From Ruminococcus flavefaciens (GTDB taxonomy: Bacteria > Bacillota > Clostridia > Oscillospirales > Ruminococcaceae), in the NCBI RefSeq assembly GCF_900108555.1, contig NZ_FNWV01000003.1, positions 248,334-312,333 on the forward strand: a DNA stretch of 64,000 nucleotides. The letters run 5' to 3'. The number at the start of each line of letters is the position of its first letter. Within the stretch, counting starts at the first letter, position 1. The notes beneath the pieces are model-generated. The model was not told the origin of the DNA. It saw only the letters and a list, made by a program, of their open reading frames with translations, and did no database searches. Positions 44,291 through 52,058 of the stretch are shown here, piece by piece. Position numbers and translations under genes: made by a program.

Positions 44291-45898
44291 ATGGATAATG
44301 GCTACTCTATCAAGGACATAATTTCACTACTTTTAAGCAAATTGTGGCTGCTTATTATCGTGACCATAATCGGCGGTGCGGCAGCTTTCTGCTACTCGAA
44401 ATTTGTGATGCCGCTGAAATATTCTTCTCATATTTCCATGTACGTCCAGAGTTATACGGGTATTACCGAAAATGCCAATCAGCAGAACAACATAAGCAAC
44501 TCAAAGCAGCTTGTAAATACATATATGGAAGTTCTTAAAGACGATGCGGTAATGAACGCTGTCGGTGATAAGCTTTTGACTCAGTTCGATGCAGATACTT
44601 TAAGCAAAAACTTTGGTATGTCAGACGGAAAGATAGCTCCTGCATCTATCCGCAACTGCCTTTCAATATCTTCTGTAACTGATACATCGGCTGTAAAGAT
44701 AGTATCCACAACAAAGAATGCAGAAGTTGCTGCTGCTCTGTGTAATGACCTTACGGAGGTTGCTCCCAGCTACGTTGAGGAAGCAGTTGGTGTAGGCTCT
44801 ATAAATACTATCGACAGAGCTAAGGTGTATAACTCGCCTGTAGCTCCTAATATGAAGAAAAACGCAGTACTCGGTGCTATGGCTGCACTTATGCTGACTT
44901 GTATGATAATCTTCCTTATTGACTTCTTTGATAATACAGTCAAGGATACAGATTCCGTTGCAGATAAATTCAAGAAGCCTATCATCGGTGAGATTGCAGC
45001 TTTCGGTGTTGAAAAGAAAAAGAAGGACAGTGATGAGGACGAGCATGTAAAGCTTACGGATAAATCCGTTCCTTTCAATGTAGTTGAAAGCTACAAGTCC
45101 ATACGTACTAATATTAGCTTTGCGCTTTCAACTGTGGACAAGAAGATATTTGCAGTATCTTCCGCAAATCCACGTGAAGGTAAGTCCACAACATCTTCAA
45201 ATATAGCAATTGCTCTTGCACAGGGCGGCAATAAGATACTCCTTATTGATGCTGATATGCGTAAGGCTGTACAGCATAAGGTATTCGGGCTGAAAAATAA
45301 GAAGGGACTTTCTTCCGCTATCAGTAAGATGTGCAGCCTTGAAGAATGTATCCATAAAAATGTTATGGAAAACCTTGACGTAATGACAGCAGGTCCTGTA
45401 CCGCCTAACCCGTCAGAGCTTCTAGCTTCCGATAATATGGGAGCTATACTTGAAAAACTCAGCGAAGAATATTCAATGATACTTATTGATACTCCGCCTG
45501 TAAATGTGGTTACGGATGCTATGGAGCTTGCAAAATATGTTTCAGGTATCGTTCTTGTCCTCAGATATGGTGTTACTACAAATGAAGATGCTGAAGATGC
45601 TATAAAGAAAATAGAATTCGCAAAGATGAATATGCTCGGATTTATCATGAACGATATCAAGATGAAGAAGAGCGGTTATTATTCAAGTAAGTACAAGGGC
45701 AAGTACTATTACAAGAAGGGCTATGGCTATGGCGGTTACGGCGGCTATTATGGTTCAAAGCCTGAGACAGATGATGATACAGCTGAAGAAGTGAAAGAAG
45801 AAACAGCAAAGAAAGAGACTGTAAAAAAAGAGTCTCCTTCCACAAAAACAAACAAGAATTCCAAGAATAAAAATGCCAAAAAGAAAGGTAAGAAATAA
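44291..45898 (+). CDS. Fused chain-length regulator and bacterial tyrosine kinase (CpsCD-like)
   Basis: 535 residues. Residues 1-215 are a Wzz-type domain with two helices (about 17-37 and 195-215). The kinase part has Walker A NPREGKSTTSSN, Walker A' LLIDADMRK and Walker B ILIDTPP. The tail contains a Tyr-rich autophosphorylation cluster (SGYYSSKYKGKYYYKKGYGY) and a Lys/Glu-rich end. In most Firmicutes the two halves are separate genes; here they are one. It controls the length and export of an extracellular polysaccharide. Confidence 0.9.
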   Translation: MDNGYSIKDIISLLLSKLWLLIIVTIIGGAAAFCYSKFVMPLKYSSHISMYVQSYTGITENANQQNNISNSKQLVNTYMEVLKDDAVMNAVGDKLLTQFDADTLSKNFGMSDGKIAPASIRNCLSISSVTDTSAVKIVSTTKNAEVAAALCNDLTEVAPSYVEEAVGVGSINTIDRAKVYNSPVAPNMKKNAVLGAMAALMLTCMIIFLIDFFDNTVKDTDSVADKFKKPIIGEIAAFGVEKKKKDSDEDEHVKLTDKSVPFNVVESYKSIRTNISFALSTVDKKIFAVSSANPREGKSTTSSNIAIALAQGGNKILLIDADMRKAVQHKVFGLKNKKGLSSAISKMCSLEECIHKNVMENLDVMTAGPVPPNPSELLASDNMGAILEKLSEEYSMILIDTPPVNVVTDAMELAKYVSGIVLVLRYGVTTNEDAEDAIKKIEFAKMNMLGFIMNDIKMKKSGYYSSKYKGKYYYKKGYGYGGYGGYYGSKPETDDDTAEEVKEETAKKETVKKESPSTKTNKNSKNKNAKKKGKK

Positions 45899-46572
45899 TG
45901 ACCGAGTATCATTGTCATATACTTCCGGGGATCGACGATGGGGCTAAAGATGTGGATACATCACTTGCGATGATAGAGATGATGAAGGAACAAGGGGTTG
46001 AGCGAATAGTCGCAACTTCACATTTCTATGCACACCGCGAAAAATCAGTGGCTGAGTTCCTGAAAAAGAGACAGGCGGCTTTTGAAAAGATCAGGGACAA
46101 GTCTGCGATAAAAGATATTATACTCGGTGCAGAGGTCGCGATCGAGAATGGTATTTCCGAACTTCCTGATATTGAAAAGCTTGCTATTGAGGGTACACGA
46201 ATGATACTTCTGGAGCTGCCATATCGTGCTTATGCAAAATGGATGTCTGAGGAAATATACAACATCGGTGCAGAGTTCAACTTAAAGGTCATGTTGGCGC
46301 ACGTTCATCGTTACCTTGAATACTACAGTAAGGATGAAATGGAGGAATTGCTTTCAACAAAAGCTGTAATGCAGATAAATAACGAAGCGTTTTCAAGTTG
46401 GAGTGAGAAAAAGCTTGTAAAGCGTATAATAGCTGACGAAAAGAGATTTGCTTTCGGAAGTGATGCTCATAATACTAATGGCCGCAAGCCAAATTGGGAC
46501 TTGCTGAAAAAGAAAGTAAAGCCTGATATCATCGGGCTTTCTGATAAAGTTTTAGAGAGATATACACTTTGA
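45898..46572 (+). CDS. PHP-type tyrosine phosphatase (CpsB/YwqE-like)
   Basis: 224 residues. Metal-binding motifs YHCHILPGIDDGA, ATSHFYAH and FGSDAHNT are those of PHP phosphatases that dephosphorylate the CpsD kinase tail. It starts within the kinase stop codon (TAATG), so the two are made in step. Confidence 0.92.
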   Translation: MTEYHCHILPGIDDGAKDVDTSLAMIEMMKEQGVERIVATSHFYAHREKSVAEFLKKRQAAFEKIRDKSAIKDIILGAEVAIENGISELPDIEKLAIEGTRMILLELPYRAYAKWMSEEIYNIGAEFNLKVMLAHVHRYLEYYSKDEMEELLSTKAVMQINNEAFSSWSEKKLVKRIIADEKRFAFGSDAHNTNGRKPNWDLLKKKVKPDIIGLSDKVLERYTL

Positions 46573-46671
46573 TTAGTCGTAACAATAATGCTTTAAATGA
46601 TCAATTTTTCACACCTTGAGAGGTTGATCATAAATATAATAATCTAAATTCTTCTTTAAGGGGGTATATGT

Positions 46672-47196
46672 ATGCAAAACTTGCTTATTTTAGGTGCTGG
46701 TCAGTACGGAATGGTGGCTAAGGAGATTGCCGAGTCAATGAGGAAATATGATCATATTGATTTCCTTGATGACAACAATCCAATCGCAGTGGGAAAGTTG
46801 GGGGACTTTGAAAATCTAAGCAATGTTTACGATTCTGCGGTTGTGGCTATAGGCAATTCGGATTTCCGATTAAAGCTCATCGAAGAACTTCGTAACACGG
46901 GGTACACTATACCATGTCTAATTCACGAACGTGCATATGTTTCACCGTCAGCAAGAGTCGGTATTGGTTCGTTTATAGAACCAATGGCTGTTGTACATAC
47001 AGAGGTAGTAATTGAAACAGGCTGCATTATTTCAGCAGGCGTTATTATTAATCATAACAGTACTATCCATAAAGGGTGTCATATAAACTGCGGCTGCGTA
47101 GTAAAAGCAAGAGCTGAGATTGACGAAAAAACTCGAACAGGATATAACGAGATATGTGATACTAAAGTCAAGCATGAAATTCGTGTTGCTGTGTGA
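46672..47196 (+). CDS. NeuD/PglD-type sugar O- or N-acyltransferase
   Basis: 174 residues. An N-terminal Rossmann-like part (LLILGAGQYGMVAKEIAES) is followed by a left-handed beta-helix (YVSPSARVGIGSFIEPMAVV, then IISAGVIINHNSTIHKGCHI). Relatives are about 205-215 long; this one loses the last coils (the protein ends in KVKHEIRVAV), so it may be truncated. It would acetylate a nucleotide sugar for the exopolysaccharide. The ribosome site is AAGGGGG. Confidence 0.75.
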   Translation: MQNLLILGAGQYGMVAKEIAESMRKYDHIDFLDDNNPIAVGKLGDFENLSNVYDSAVVAIGNSDFRLKLIEELRNTGYTIPCLIHERAYVSPSARVGIGSFIEPMAVVHTEVVIETGCIISAGVIINHNSTIHKGCHINCGCVVKARAEIDEKTRTGYNEICDTKVKHEIRVAV

Positions 47197-47253
47197 TCAA
47201 ATTTGGGTGGTTAAGTATTCTGACAGATCGTCAGGTTAGTGAGGAATGATAAA

Positions 47254-47435
47254 ATGAAAGAACAGACTAAAAAGGAAATGGCTGCATGTGCAGGAATGTT
47301 GATGAAAATGAACTTATATCGGAGATTTCAGACAGGATCGGAGAACCTCTGACAGAGGTGAATGTGGATATGCTGAAGCGCATTTTTATAGAAAAGGGTG
47401 GTATATCGATAGAATTTGCCGCCGTTAATGAATAG
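47254..47435 (+). pseudogene. Frameshifted small gene
   Basis: ATG 47254 follows GAGGAATGATAAA and encodes MKEQTKKEMAACAG. Near 47293 the reading moves by -1 into NVDENELISEISDRIG and on to IFIEKGGISIEFAAVNE, ending at 47435. The unshifted frame stops at once after GSENL. The sensible composition after the shift says it was once a 60-residue gene. The ending resembles the C-terminal tail of serine recombinases, but this is weak. Confidence 0.45.
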
Positions 47436-47455
47436 AATACATGACTGTTAATACT

Positions 47456-47510
47456 GCCCACTGAGCAATTACTGATATTATTTTGGTAGCTGCTTGGTGG
47501 GCACTTTTTT
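47456..47510 (+). terminator. Terminator after the acyltransferase region
   Basis: GCCCACTGAGCA pairs with TGCTTGGTGGGC (one wobble or mismatch), then a T run at 47505-47510. Confidence 0.8.
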
Positions 47511-47511
47511 G

Positions 47512-47528
47512 TGTTACCAGTAGCAACA
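47512..47528. promoter_or_regulatory. Upstream operator copy for the HTH-dehydrogenase gene
   Basis: TGTTACC-AGT-AGCAACA, a 7-3-7 palindrome with two mismatches to the downstream copy (47644-47660). The two centres are 132 bp apart and flank the promoter. Confidence 0.55.
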
Positions 47529-47588
47529 CAGGTGACACAATAGATAAACAGAGCTGTTTTTAATATGCCATTTTTGACGACAATTACA

Positions 47589-47617
47589 TTGACTTTCTGT
47601 ATAACATCTGCTATAAT
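47589..47617 (+). promoter_or_regulatory. Promoter of the HTH-dehydrogenase gene
   Basis: TTGACT 47589-47594, 17-bp spacer, TATAAT 47612-47617. Confidence 0.85.
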
Positions 47618-47643
47618 AGTATCATTAGATGAAGAATAATGAA

Positions 47644-47660
47644 TGTTGCTGATAGCAACA
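47644..47660. promoter_or_regulatory. Downstream operator copy for the HTH-dehydrogenase gene
   Basis: TGTTGCT-GAT-AGCAACA, a perfect 7-3-7 palindrome ending 8 bp before the GGAGG ribosome site. There is no T run, so it is not a terminator. It is a good fit for a dimeric XRE-type repressor such as the one fused to the enzyme it precedes. Confidence 0.65.
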
Positions 47661-47679
47661 TTTGATACAGGAGGTACAT

Positions 47680-49170
47680 ATGAAGCATTTATCTCTCAAG
47701 CTGCTTGCCGAAACGGTCGTAAGCAAAAGAAAAGCAATTAAGATGTCACAGGTGACACTGGCAGAAAAAACAGGCATCAATCGTTCTATTATCTCCAGAC
47801 TTGAAAGCGAGGATTATACACCCTCTGTGGATCAGCTCCTTGCGCTAAGTGAAGTTCTGGGTTTTGATAATGCCGATGTTTATGAAGATGACACCGTTGA
47901 GGTAAAGCCTGTGGAGCGCAAGAAGATCGCTGTAGCAGGAACTGGATATGTAGGCCTTTCTCTTGCAGTTCTGCTTTCACAGCATAATGATGTTACTGCT
48001 GTTGATATTGTTCCTGAGAAAGTCGAGAAGCTGAATAACTGGATTTCTCCTATACAGGATGACTTCATTGAGCAGTATCTTGCTGAGCATGAAGAGAGAA
48101 AGCTTTCACTTAAAGCTACAACTGACGGAGAAAGTGCATATAAGGACGCAGATTTTATCATTGTAGCAGCTCCTACAAACTACGACCCTAAGACAAACTA
48201 TTTTGATTGTTCCGCTGTAGAGACTGTTCTGGAACTGATCAAGAAGGTTACAGGCAAAAAGAAGAAAAAGCCTACAGTAGTTATCAAATCAACTATTCCT
48301 GTAGGATATACAGTACAGGTTCGTGAGAAAGTTGGCATGGATAATATCATTTTCAGCCCTGAATTTCTCAGAGAATCCAAGGCTCTCTACGATAATCTCT
48401 ATCCTTCACGTATAATAGTTGGTGCGGATGATAAGAACATGGCAGAAGCAGAAGTGTTTGCAAATCTTCTCGTGCAGGGTGCAATAAAGACAAACATTCC
48501 TGTTCTTTTTATGGCTACTACTGAAGCAGAAGCCGTAAAACTCTTTGCTAATACATACCTCGCCCTTCGTGTAAGCTACTTCAATGAGCTTGATACATAT
48601 GCAGAAGTTAAGGGACTTAATACTCAAAATATTATCAAGGGCATTTGCCTTGACCCACGTGTGGGCGACTATTACAATAATCCGTCGTTTGGTTATGGTG
48701 GTTACTGCTTGCCAAAGGATACAAAGCAGCTTCTTGCAAACTATCAGAATGTACCGCAGAATATGATGTCAGCTATAGTTGAGTCCAACAGAACCAGAAA
48801 GGACTTCATTGCTGATCGTGTTCTTCAGATGGCAGAATATTACAGTTACGGAAGTGACAATGAATATGACAGCAGTAAAGAGAAAAATGTTACTGTTGGC
48901 GTATATCGTCTGACAATGAAATCTAATTCGGATAACTTCCGTCAGAGTTCTATTCAGGGTGTTATGAAGCGTATCAAGGCTAAGGGCGCAACTGTTATCA
49001 TTTACGAGCCAACACTTGAAAATGGCAGCACATTCTTTGGTTCAACAGTTGTTAACGATCTCAAGAAGTTCAAGAAGAAGTGCGGATGTATCATTGCCAA
49101 CAGATACGATAGTGTACTTGATGATGTTGAAGAAAAGGTTTATACAAGAGACCTGTTCAGAAGAGACTAA
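47680..49170 (+). CDS. XRE-type HTH domain fused to a UDP-sugar dehydrogenase
   Basis: 496 residues from ATG 47680, 6 bases after GGAGG. Residues 1-65 are an XRE/Cro helix-turn-helix ([20 protein letters not shown]). After a short acidic linker the dehydrogenase begins: NAD-binding [22 protein letters not shown], and the catalytic Cys in [14 protein letters not shown] (about 343). It is of the UDP-glucose/UDP-ManNAc 6-dehydrogenase family, giving a uronic acid for surface polysaccharide. The HTH and the two matching palindromes suggest that the enzyme controls its own gene, perhaps in response to NAD or nucleotide-sugar binding (inference). Confidence 0.92.
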   Translation: MKHLSLKLLAETVVSKRKAIKMSQVTLAEKTGINRSIISRLESEDYTPSVDQLLALSEVLGFDNADVYEDDTVEVKPVERKKIAVAGTGYVGLSLAVLLSQHNDVTAVDIVPEKVEKLNNWISPIQDDFIEQYLAEHEERKLSLKATTDGESAYKDADFIIVAAPTNYDPKTNYFDCSAVETVLELIKKVTGKKKKKPTVVIKSTIPVGYTVQVREKVGMDNIIFSPEFLRESKALYDNLYPSRIIVGADDKNMAEAEVFANLLVQGAIKTNIPVLFMATTEAEAVKLFANTYLALRVSYFNELDTYAEVKGLNTQNIIKGICLDPRVGDYYNNPSFGYGGYCLPKDTKQLLANYQNVPQNMMSAIVESNRTRKDFIADRVLQMAEYYSYGSDNEYDSSKEKNVTVGVYRLTMKSNSDNFRQSSIQGVMKRIKAKGATVIIYEPTLENGSTFFGSTVVNDLKKFKKKCGCIIANRYDSVLDDVEEKVYTRDLFRRD

Positions 49171-49185
49171 TACAAATAAACATAT

Positions 49186-49260
49186 TGCCCACGTACTATG
49201 TTTTCAAATGGCATGGAAAATCTGCCAGTGGAATGCATAGTATGTGGGCATCATTTTTGT
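49186..49260 (+). terminator. Terminator of the HTH-dehydrogenase gene
   Basis: TGCCCACGTACTATG pairs with CATAGTATGTGGGCA around a 35-base loop, followed by TCATTTTTG. Confidence 0.85.
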
Positions 49261-49355
49261 TATGTTATTACAAAGTTTTCTGTTACCTCTTGAAATGTAA
49301 ATTTTTTTGTTGTAAGCTGATAAGCAAAAGAAAACTACCTCAGGAGGTACATAAA

Positions 49356-49909
49356 ATGAAACATCCATTATACTCCGTAAGCATTGATGATATCCCGTTT
49401 ACAGAGGTATGCACCTGCTCAGCTTTGTTGACAACCACGATGTTTCAAGAATTGCAACGATACTCACAAACAAAAATCACATTCCGCTTGTGTATGCGAT
49501 AATGTTCGGAATGCCGGGAATACCGTGTATCTACTACGGAAGTGAATGGGGCGCAGAGGCTGACAAAAAGGACGGCGATCCTGCACTGAGAGTATCCTTC
49601 GACAAGCCCATAGACAACGAGCTTTCGGCGTATATCTCAAAGCTTGCAAAGATACACCGCGAGAGCAAGGCACTTTGCTATGGTGATATAAGTGTACCTG
49701 TGCTCACAAATAAGCAGTGTATCATTCAGCGCAGATGCGATGACGAGAGGATACTTATCGCTATAAATGCTGAAGATCAGCCGTTTACAGCGCACTTCGA
49801 TGCAGGCTGCGGCACGGCTGATGAGCTTATAACAGGTACGAAGCACGATTTCGGCGGTGGAAGCGAATTGCCGCCCTATTCGGCACAGATCTGGAAAATG
49901 GAAAGATGA
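49356..49909 (+). pseudogene. GH13 alpha-amylase-family remnant with internal deletion
   Basis: A good start (GGAGG, ATG 49356) encodes MKHPLYSVSIDDIPFTEV. Directly after this, in another frame (from about 49409), the DNA encodes HLLSFVDNHDVSRIATIL and IPCIYYGSEWGAEADKKDGD, the last conserved region of GH13 enzymes (the NHD motif), and then the C-terminal beta domain to 49909. The catalytic barrel with its Asp and Glu is missing. A deletion of about 1 kb joined the two ends out of frame. Confidence 0.75.
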
Positions 49910-49986
49910 ATTTATGCGTTTTTGACAATTGTTTTTTCGAAACTTTAAAGTAAAATGTGTATGATATACCGAATTCAAAAAAGCTA

Positions 49987-50015
49987 TTGACAAACTGAAA
50001 TTCATGGATTATAAT
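49987..50015 (+). promoter_or_regulatory. Promoter of the amt-glnN region
   Basis: TTGACA 49987-49992, 17-bp spacer, TATAAT 50010-50015, perfect consensus. The leader to the amt start is about 155 bases and contains two strong hairpins. Confidence 0.88.
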
Positions 50016-50035
50016 AGCATTGTAAACAGCAAGGG

Positions 50036-50068
50036 AGCTGCGGACAACAAAGTCCGCAGCTATTTTTG
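50036..50068 (+). terminator. Leader terminator/attenuator ahead of amt
   Basis: AGCTGCGGAC-AACAAA-GTCCGCAGCT followed by ATTTTTGTT: a 10-bp perfect stem with a hexaloop, starting only about 15 bases into the expected transcript. Lying between the promoter and the gene, it must be read through or overcome for amt expression. Confidence 0.75.
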
Positions 50069-50090
50069 TTATTAGTACTAATTCCATACA

Positions 50091-50140
50091 CAAAGGGGTG
50101 TATGATGTACTGAGGTATCAGTGCGTCGTACACCCTTTTG
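50091..50140 (+). ncRNA. Long leader hairpin of the amt transcript
   Basis: Positions 50091-50112 pair with 50119-50140 in an uninterrupted 22-bp RNA stem (four G-U pairs) capped by the hexaloop AGGUAU. It ends 24 bases before the GGAGG site. The G-U pairs show it is an RNA structure rather than a DNA palindrome. It may be the regulated part of a cis-acting leader. Confidence 0.7.
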
Positions 50141-50175
50141 AAATTTATGCTGTAACTTATCAAGGAGGTATTTCT

Positions 50176-51984
50176 ATGGACTCTCAGACGATTTTACAAC
50201 AAGCCATGGAAGAGACTAACGGTCTTTTGTTTGGCGTATGGTTCCTTATAGGTGCCGCACTCGTATTCTTTATGCAGGCGGGCTTCGCAATGGTGGAGAC
50301 AGGCTTCACCCGTGCAAAGAATGCAGGCAATATCATCATGAAAAACTTAATGGACTTCTGTATCGGTACAGTTGTTTTCATTCTCATAGGTTTCGGTCTT
50401 CTCTTCGGTGAAGACCTCGTCGGTATAATCGGACAGCCCGGATTTGATATCTTCACTTCCTACGGCAGCTTCGATTGGTCAAACTTCGTATTCAACCTTG
50501 TATTCTGTGCAACAACGGCTACTATCGTTTCAGGTGCAATGGCTGAACGTACAAAATTCTTATCCTACTGCGTATACTCAGCTATCATCAGTGCAGTCGT
50601 TTATCCTATCGAAGCTCACTGGGGCTGGGGCGGCGGCTGGCTCAGCCAGTGGGGCTTCCACGATTTCGCAGGTTCGGCACATATCCACATGGTCGGCGGT
50701 ATCGCAGCTCTCGTAGGTGCAGCTATCCTTGGACCAAGAATCGGTAAATTCCACAAGACAAAGGACGGCGAGATCAAAGTAAACGCTATCCCCGGTCACA
50801 ACCTTACGATTGGCGCACTTGGCTGCTTTATCCTTTGGTTCGGCTGGTACGGATTTAACGGTGCAGCTTGTACTTCAATCGATCAGCTCGGTTCAGTATT
50901 CCTTACAACAACAGTTGCTCCCGCAATCGCAACAGTAACTTGTATGATCTTCACATGGCTCAAATATGGCAAGCCTGATGTTTCAATGTGTCTTAACGCT
51001 TCACTTGCAGGTCTTGTAGGTATCACAGCTCCTTGTGATGTAACAGACTGCCTCGGTGCTTCAATAGTTGGTATCGTATCTGGTTTACTCGTTTGCTTCG
51101 GCGTATGGTTCCTTGATTATAAACTCCACATCGACGATCCTGTTGGTGCAGTTGCAGTTCACATGATGAACGGTATCTGGGGAACAATCGCAGTTGGTCT
51201 TTTTGCTAACCCTGAAGTTCCAGGTTATTCACTTGTTGACCAGAACGGTGACCAGCTTGCAGGTCTTTTCTACGGCGGCGGCTTCGGACTCCTCGGCAGA
51301 CAGCTCACAGGTTTCGCAGCAATCGCAGTATTCACAGTTATTTCAATGTTTATCGTTTTCCAGCTTATCAAGCACACTATCGGACTTCGTGCTTCCGAGC
51401 AGGAAGAGATCATCGGTCTCGATGTTACAGAACACGGTCTTATTTCCTCTTATGCAGACTTCGCTCCTGCACTTACAGACGCAGGAATGTATGGCTACAC
51501 TAAGGACGACGCAAAGAGCGTAAAGAAGGTCGGCACTCCTGAAGTACCTGCTGTTCCTGTTGACGAGGCAGTAGAAGTAAAGAATTACTCCGCACCTTCA
51601 CCTGACGGCGCAACAAAGCTCACAAACATTGTAGTTATATTCAAACAGCAGAAATTACAGCAGTTCATCGAAGCTATGGAACATATTGATGTCAAGGGCA
51701 TCACAGTAACGAACGTTCTTGGCTGCGGAATGCAGAACGGACAGACAAACTACTATCGTGGTGCAGCTGTTGAGATGAACCTGCTTCCAAAGGTAAAGGC
51801 TGAGATCGCAGTATGTGCAGTCCCTGTTGAAAAGGTAGTTGCAGCAGCAAAATCTGCTCTCTACACTGGAAACTACGGCGACGGTAAGATGTTCATTTAC
51901 GACATCGAGAACGTTATCAAGATCAGAACCGGCGAGGAAGGCTACAACGCACTCCACGACTCTGCTGAATGGGAAAAAGCTTAA
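50176..51984 (+). CDS. amt: Ammonium transporter fused to a C-terminal PII domain
   Basis: 602 residues from ATG 50176, after AAGGAGG. The Amt part (1-about 430) has eleven helices and the signatures FFMQAGFAMVETGFTRAKNA and HWGWGGGWLSQWGF; the pore histidines are in VHMMNGIWGT and the middle HMVGG region. A linker leads to a complete PII (GlnK-like) domain at about 487-602: VVIFKQQKLQQFIEAM, the T-loop region NGQTNYYRGAAV and LLPKVKAEIAV. In most bacteria GlnK is a separate protein that plugs Amt; here the regulator is tethered. The gene precedes glnN. Confidence 0.95.
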   Translation: MDSQTILQQAMEETNGLLFGVWFLIGAALVFFMQAGFAMVETGFTRAKNAGNIIMKNLMDFCIGTVVFILIGFGLLFGEDLVGIIGQPGFDIFTSYGSFDWSNFVFNLVFCATTATIVSGAMAERTKFLSYCVYSAIISAVVYPIEAHWGWGGGWLSQWGFHDFAGSAHIHMVGGIAALVGAAILGPRIGKFHKTKDGEIKVNAIPGHNLTIGALGCFILWFGWYGFNGAACTSIDQLGSVFLTTTVAPAIATVTCMIFTWLKYGKPDVSMCLNASLAGLVGITAPCDVTDCLGASIVGIVSGLLVCFGVWFLDYKLHIDDPVGAVAVHMMNGIWGTIAVGLFANPEVPGYSLVDQNGDQLAGLFYGGGFGLLGRQLTGFAAIAVFTVISMFIVFQLIKHTIGLRASEQEEIIGLDVTEHGLISSYADFAPALTDAGMYGYTKDDAKSVKKVGTPEVPAVPVDEAVEVKNYSAPSPDGATKLTNIVVIFKQQKLQQFIEAMEHIDVKGITVTNVLGCGMQNGQTNYYRGAAVEMNLLPKVKAEIAVCAVPVEKVVAAAKSALYTGNYGDGKMFIYDIENVIKIRTGEEGYNALHDSAEWEKA

Positions 51985-51994
51985 AAATACATGA

Positions 51995-52028
51995 GCAGGC
52001 TGCAAGCGACAGATAACTTGCAGTCTGC
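51995..52028 (+). promoter_or_regulatory. Hairpin between amt and glnN
   Basis: GCAGGCTGCAAG pairs with CTTGCAGTCTGC (12 bp, one G-U) around a 10-base loop, without a T run. It may adjust the ratio of the two messages or protect an mRNA end. Confidence 0.5.
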
Positions 52029-52058
52029 CTTACAGAAAATGATCCGGAGGTAATTACA

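Noticed and set aside
47644..47660. Terminator before the HTH-dehydrogenase gene
   Set aside because: The 7-bp palindrome has no T run and lies between the promoter and ribosome site; a second copy upstream indicates an operator.
50036..50140. Standard ANTAR target RNA
   Set aside because: Both loops are six bases with A first, but position 4 is not G in either loop, so the known consensus is not met; kept only as a variant hypothesis.
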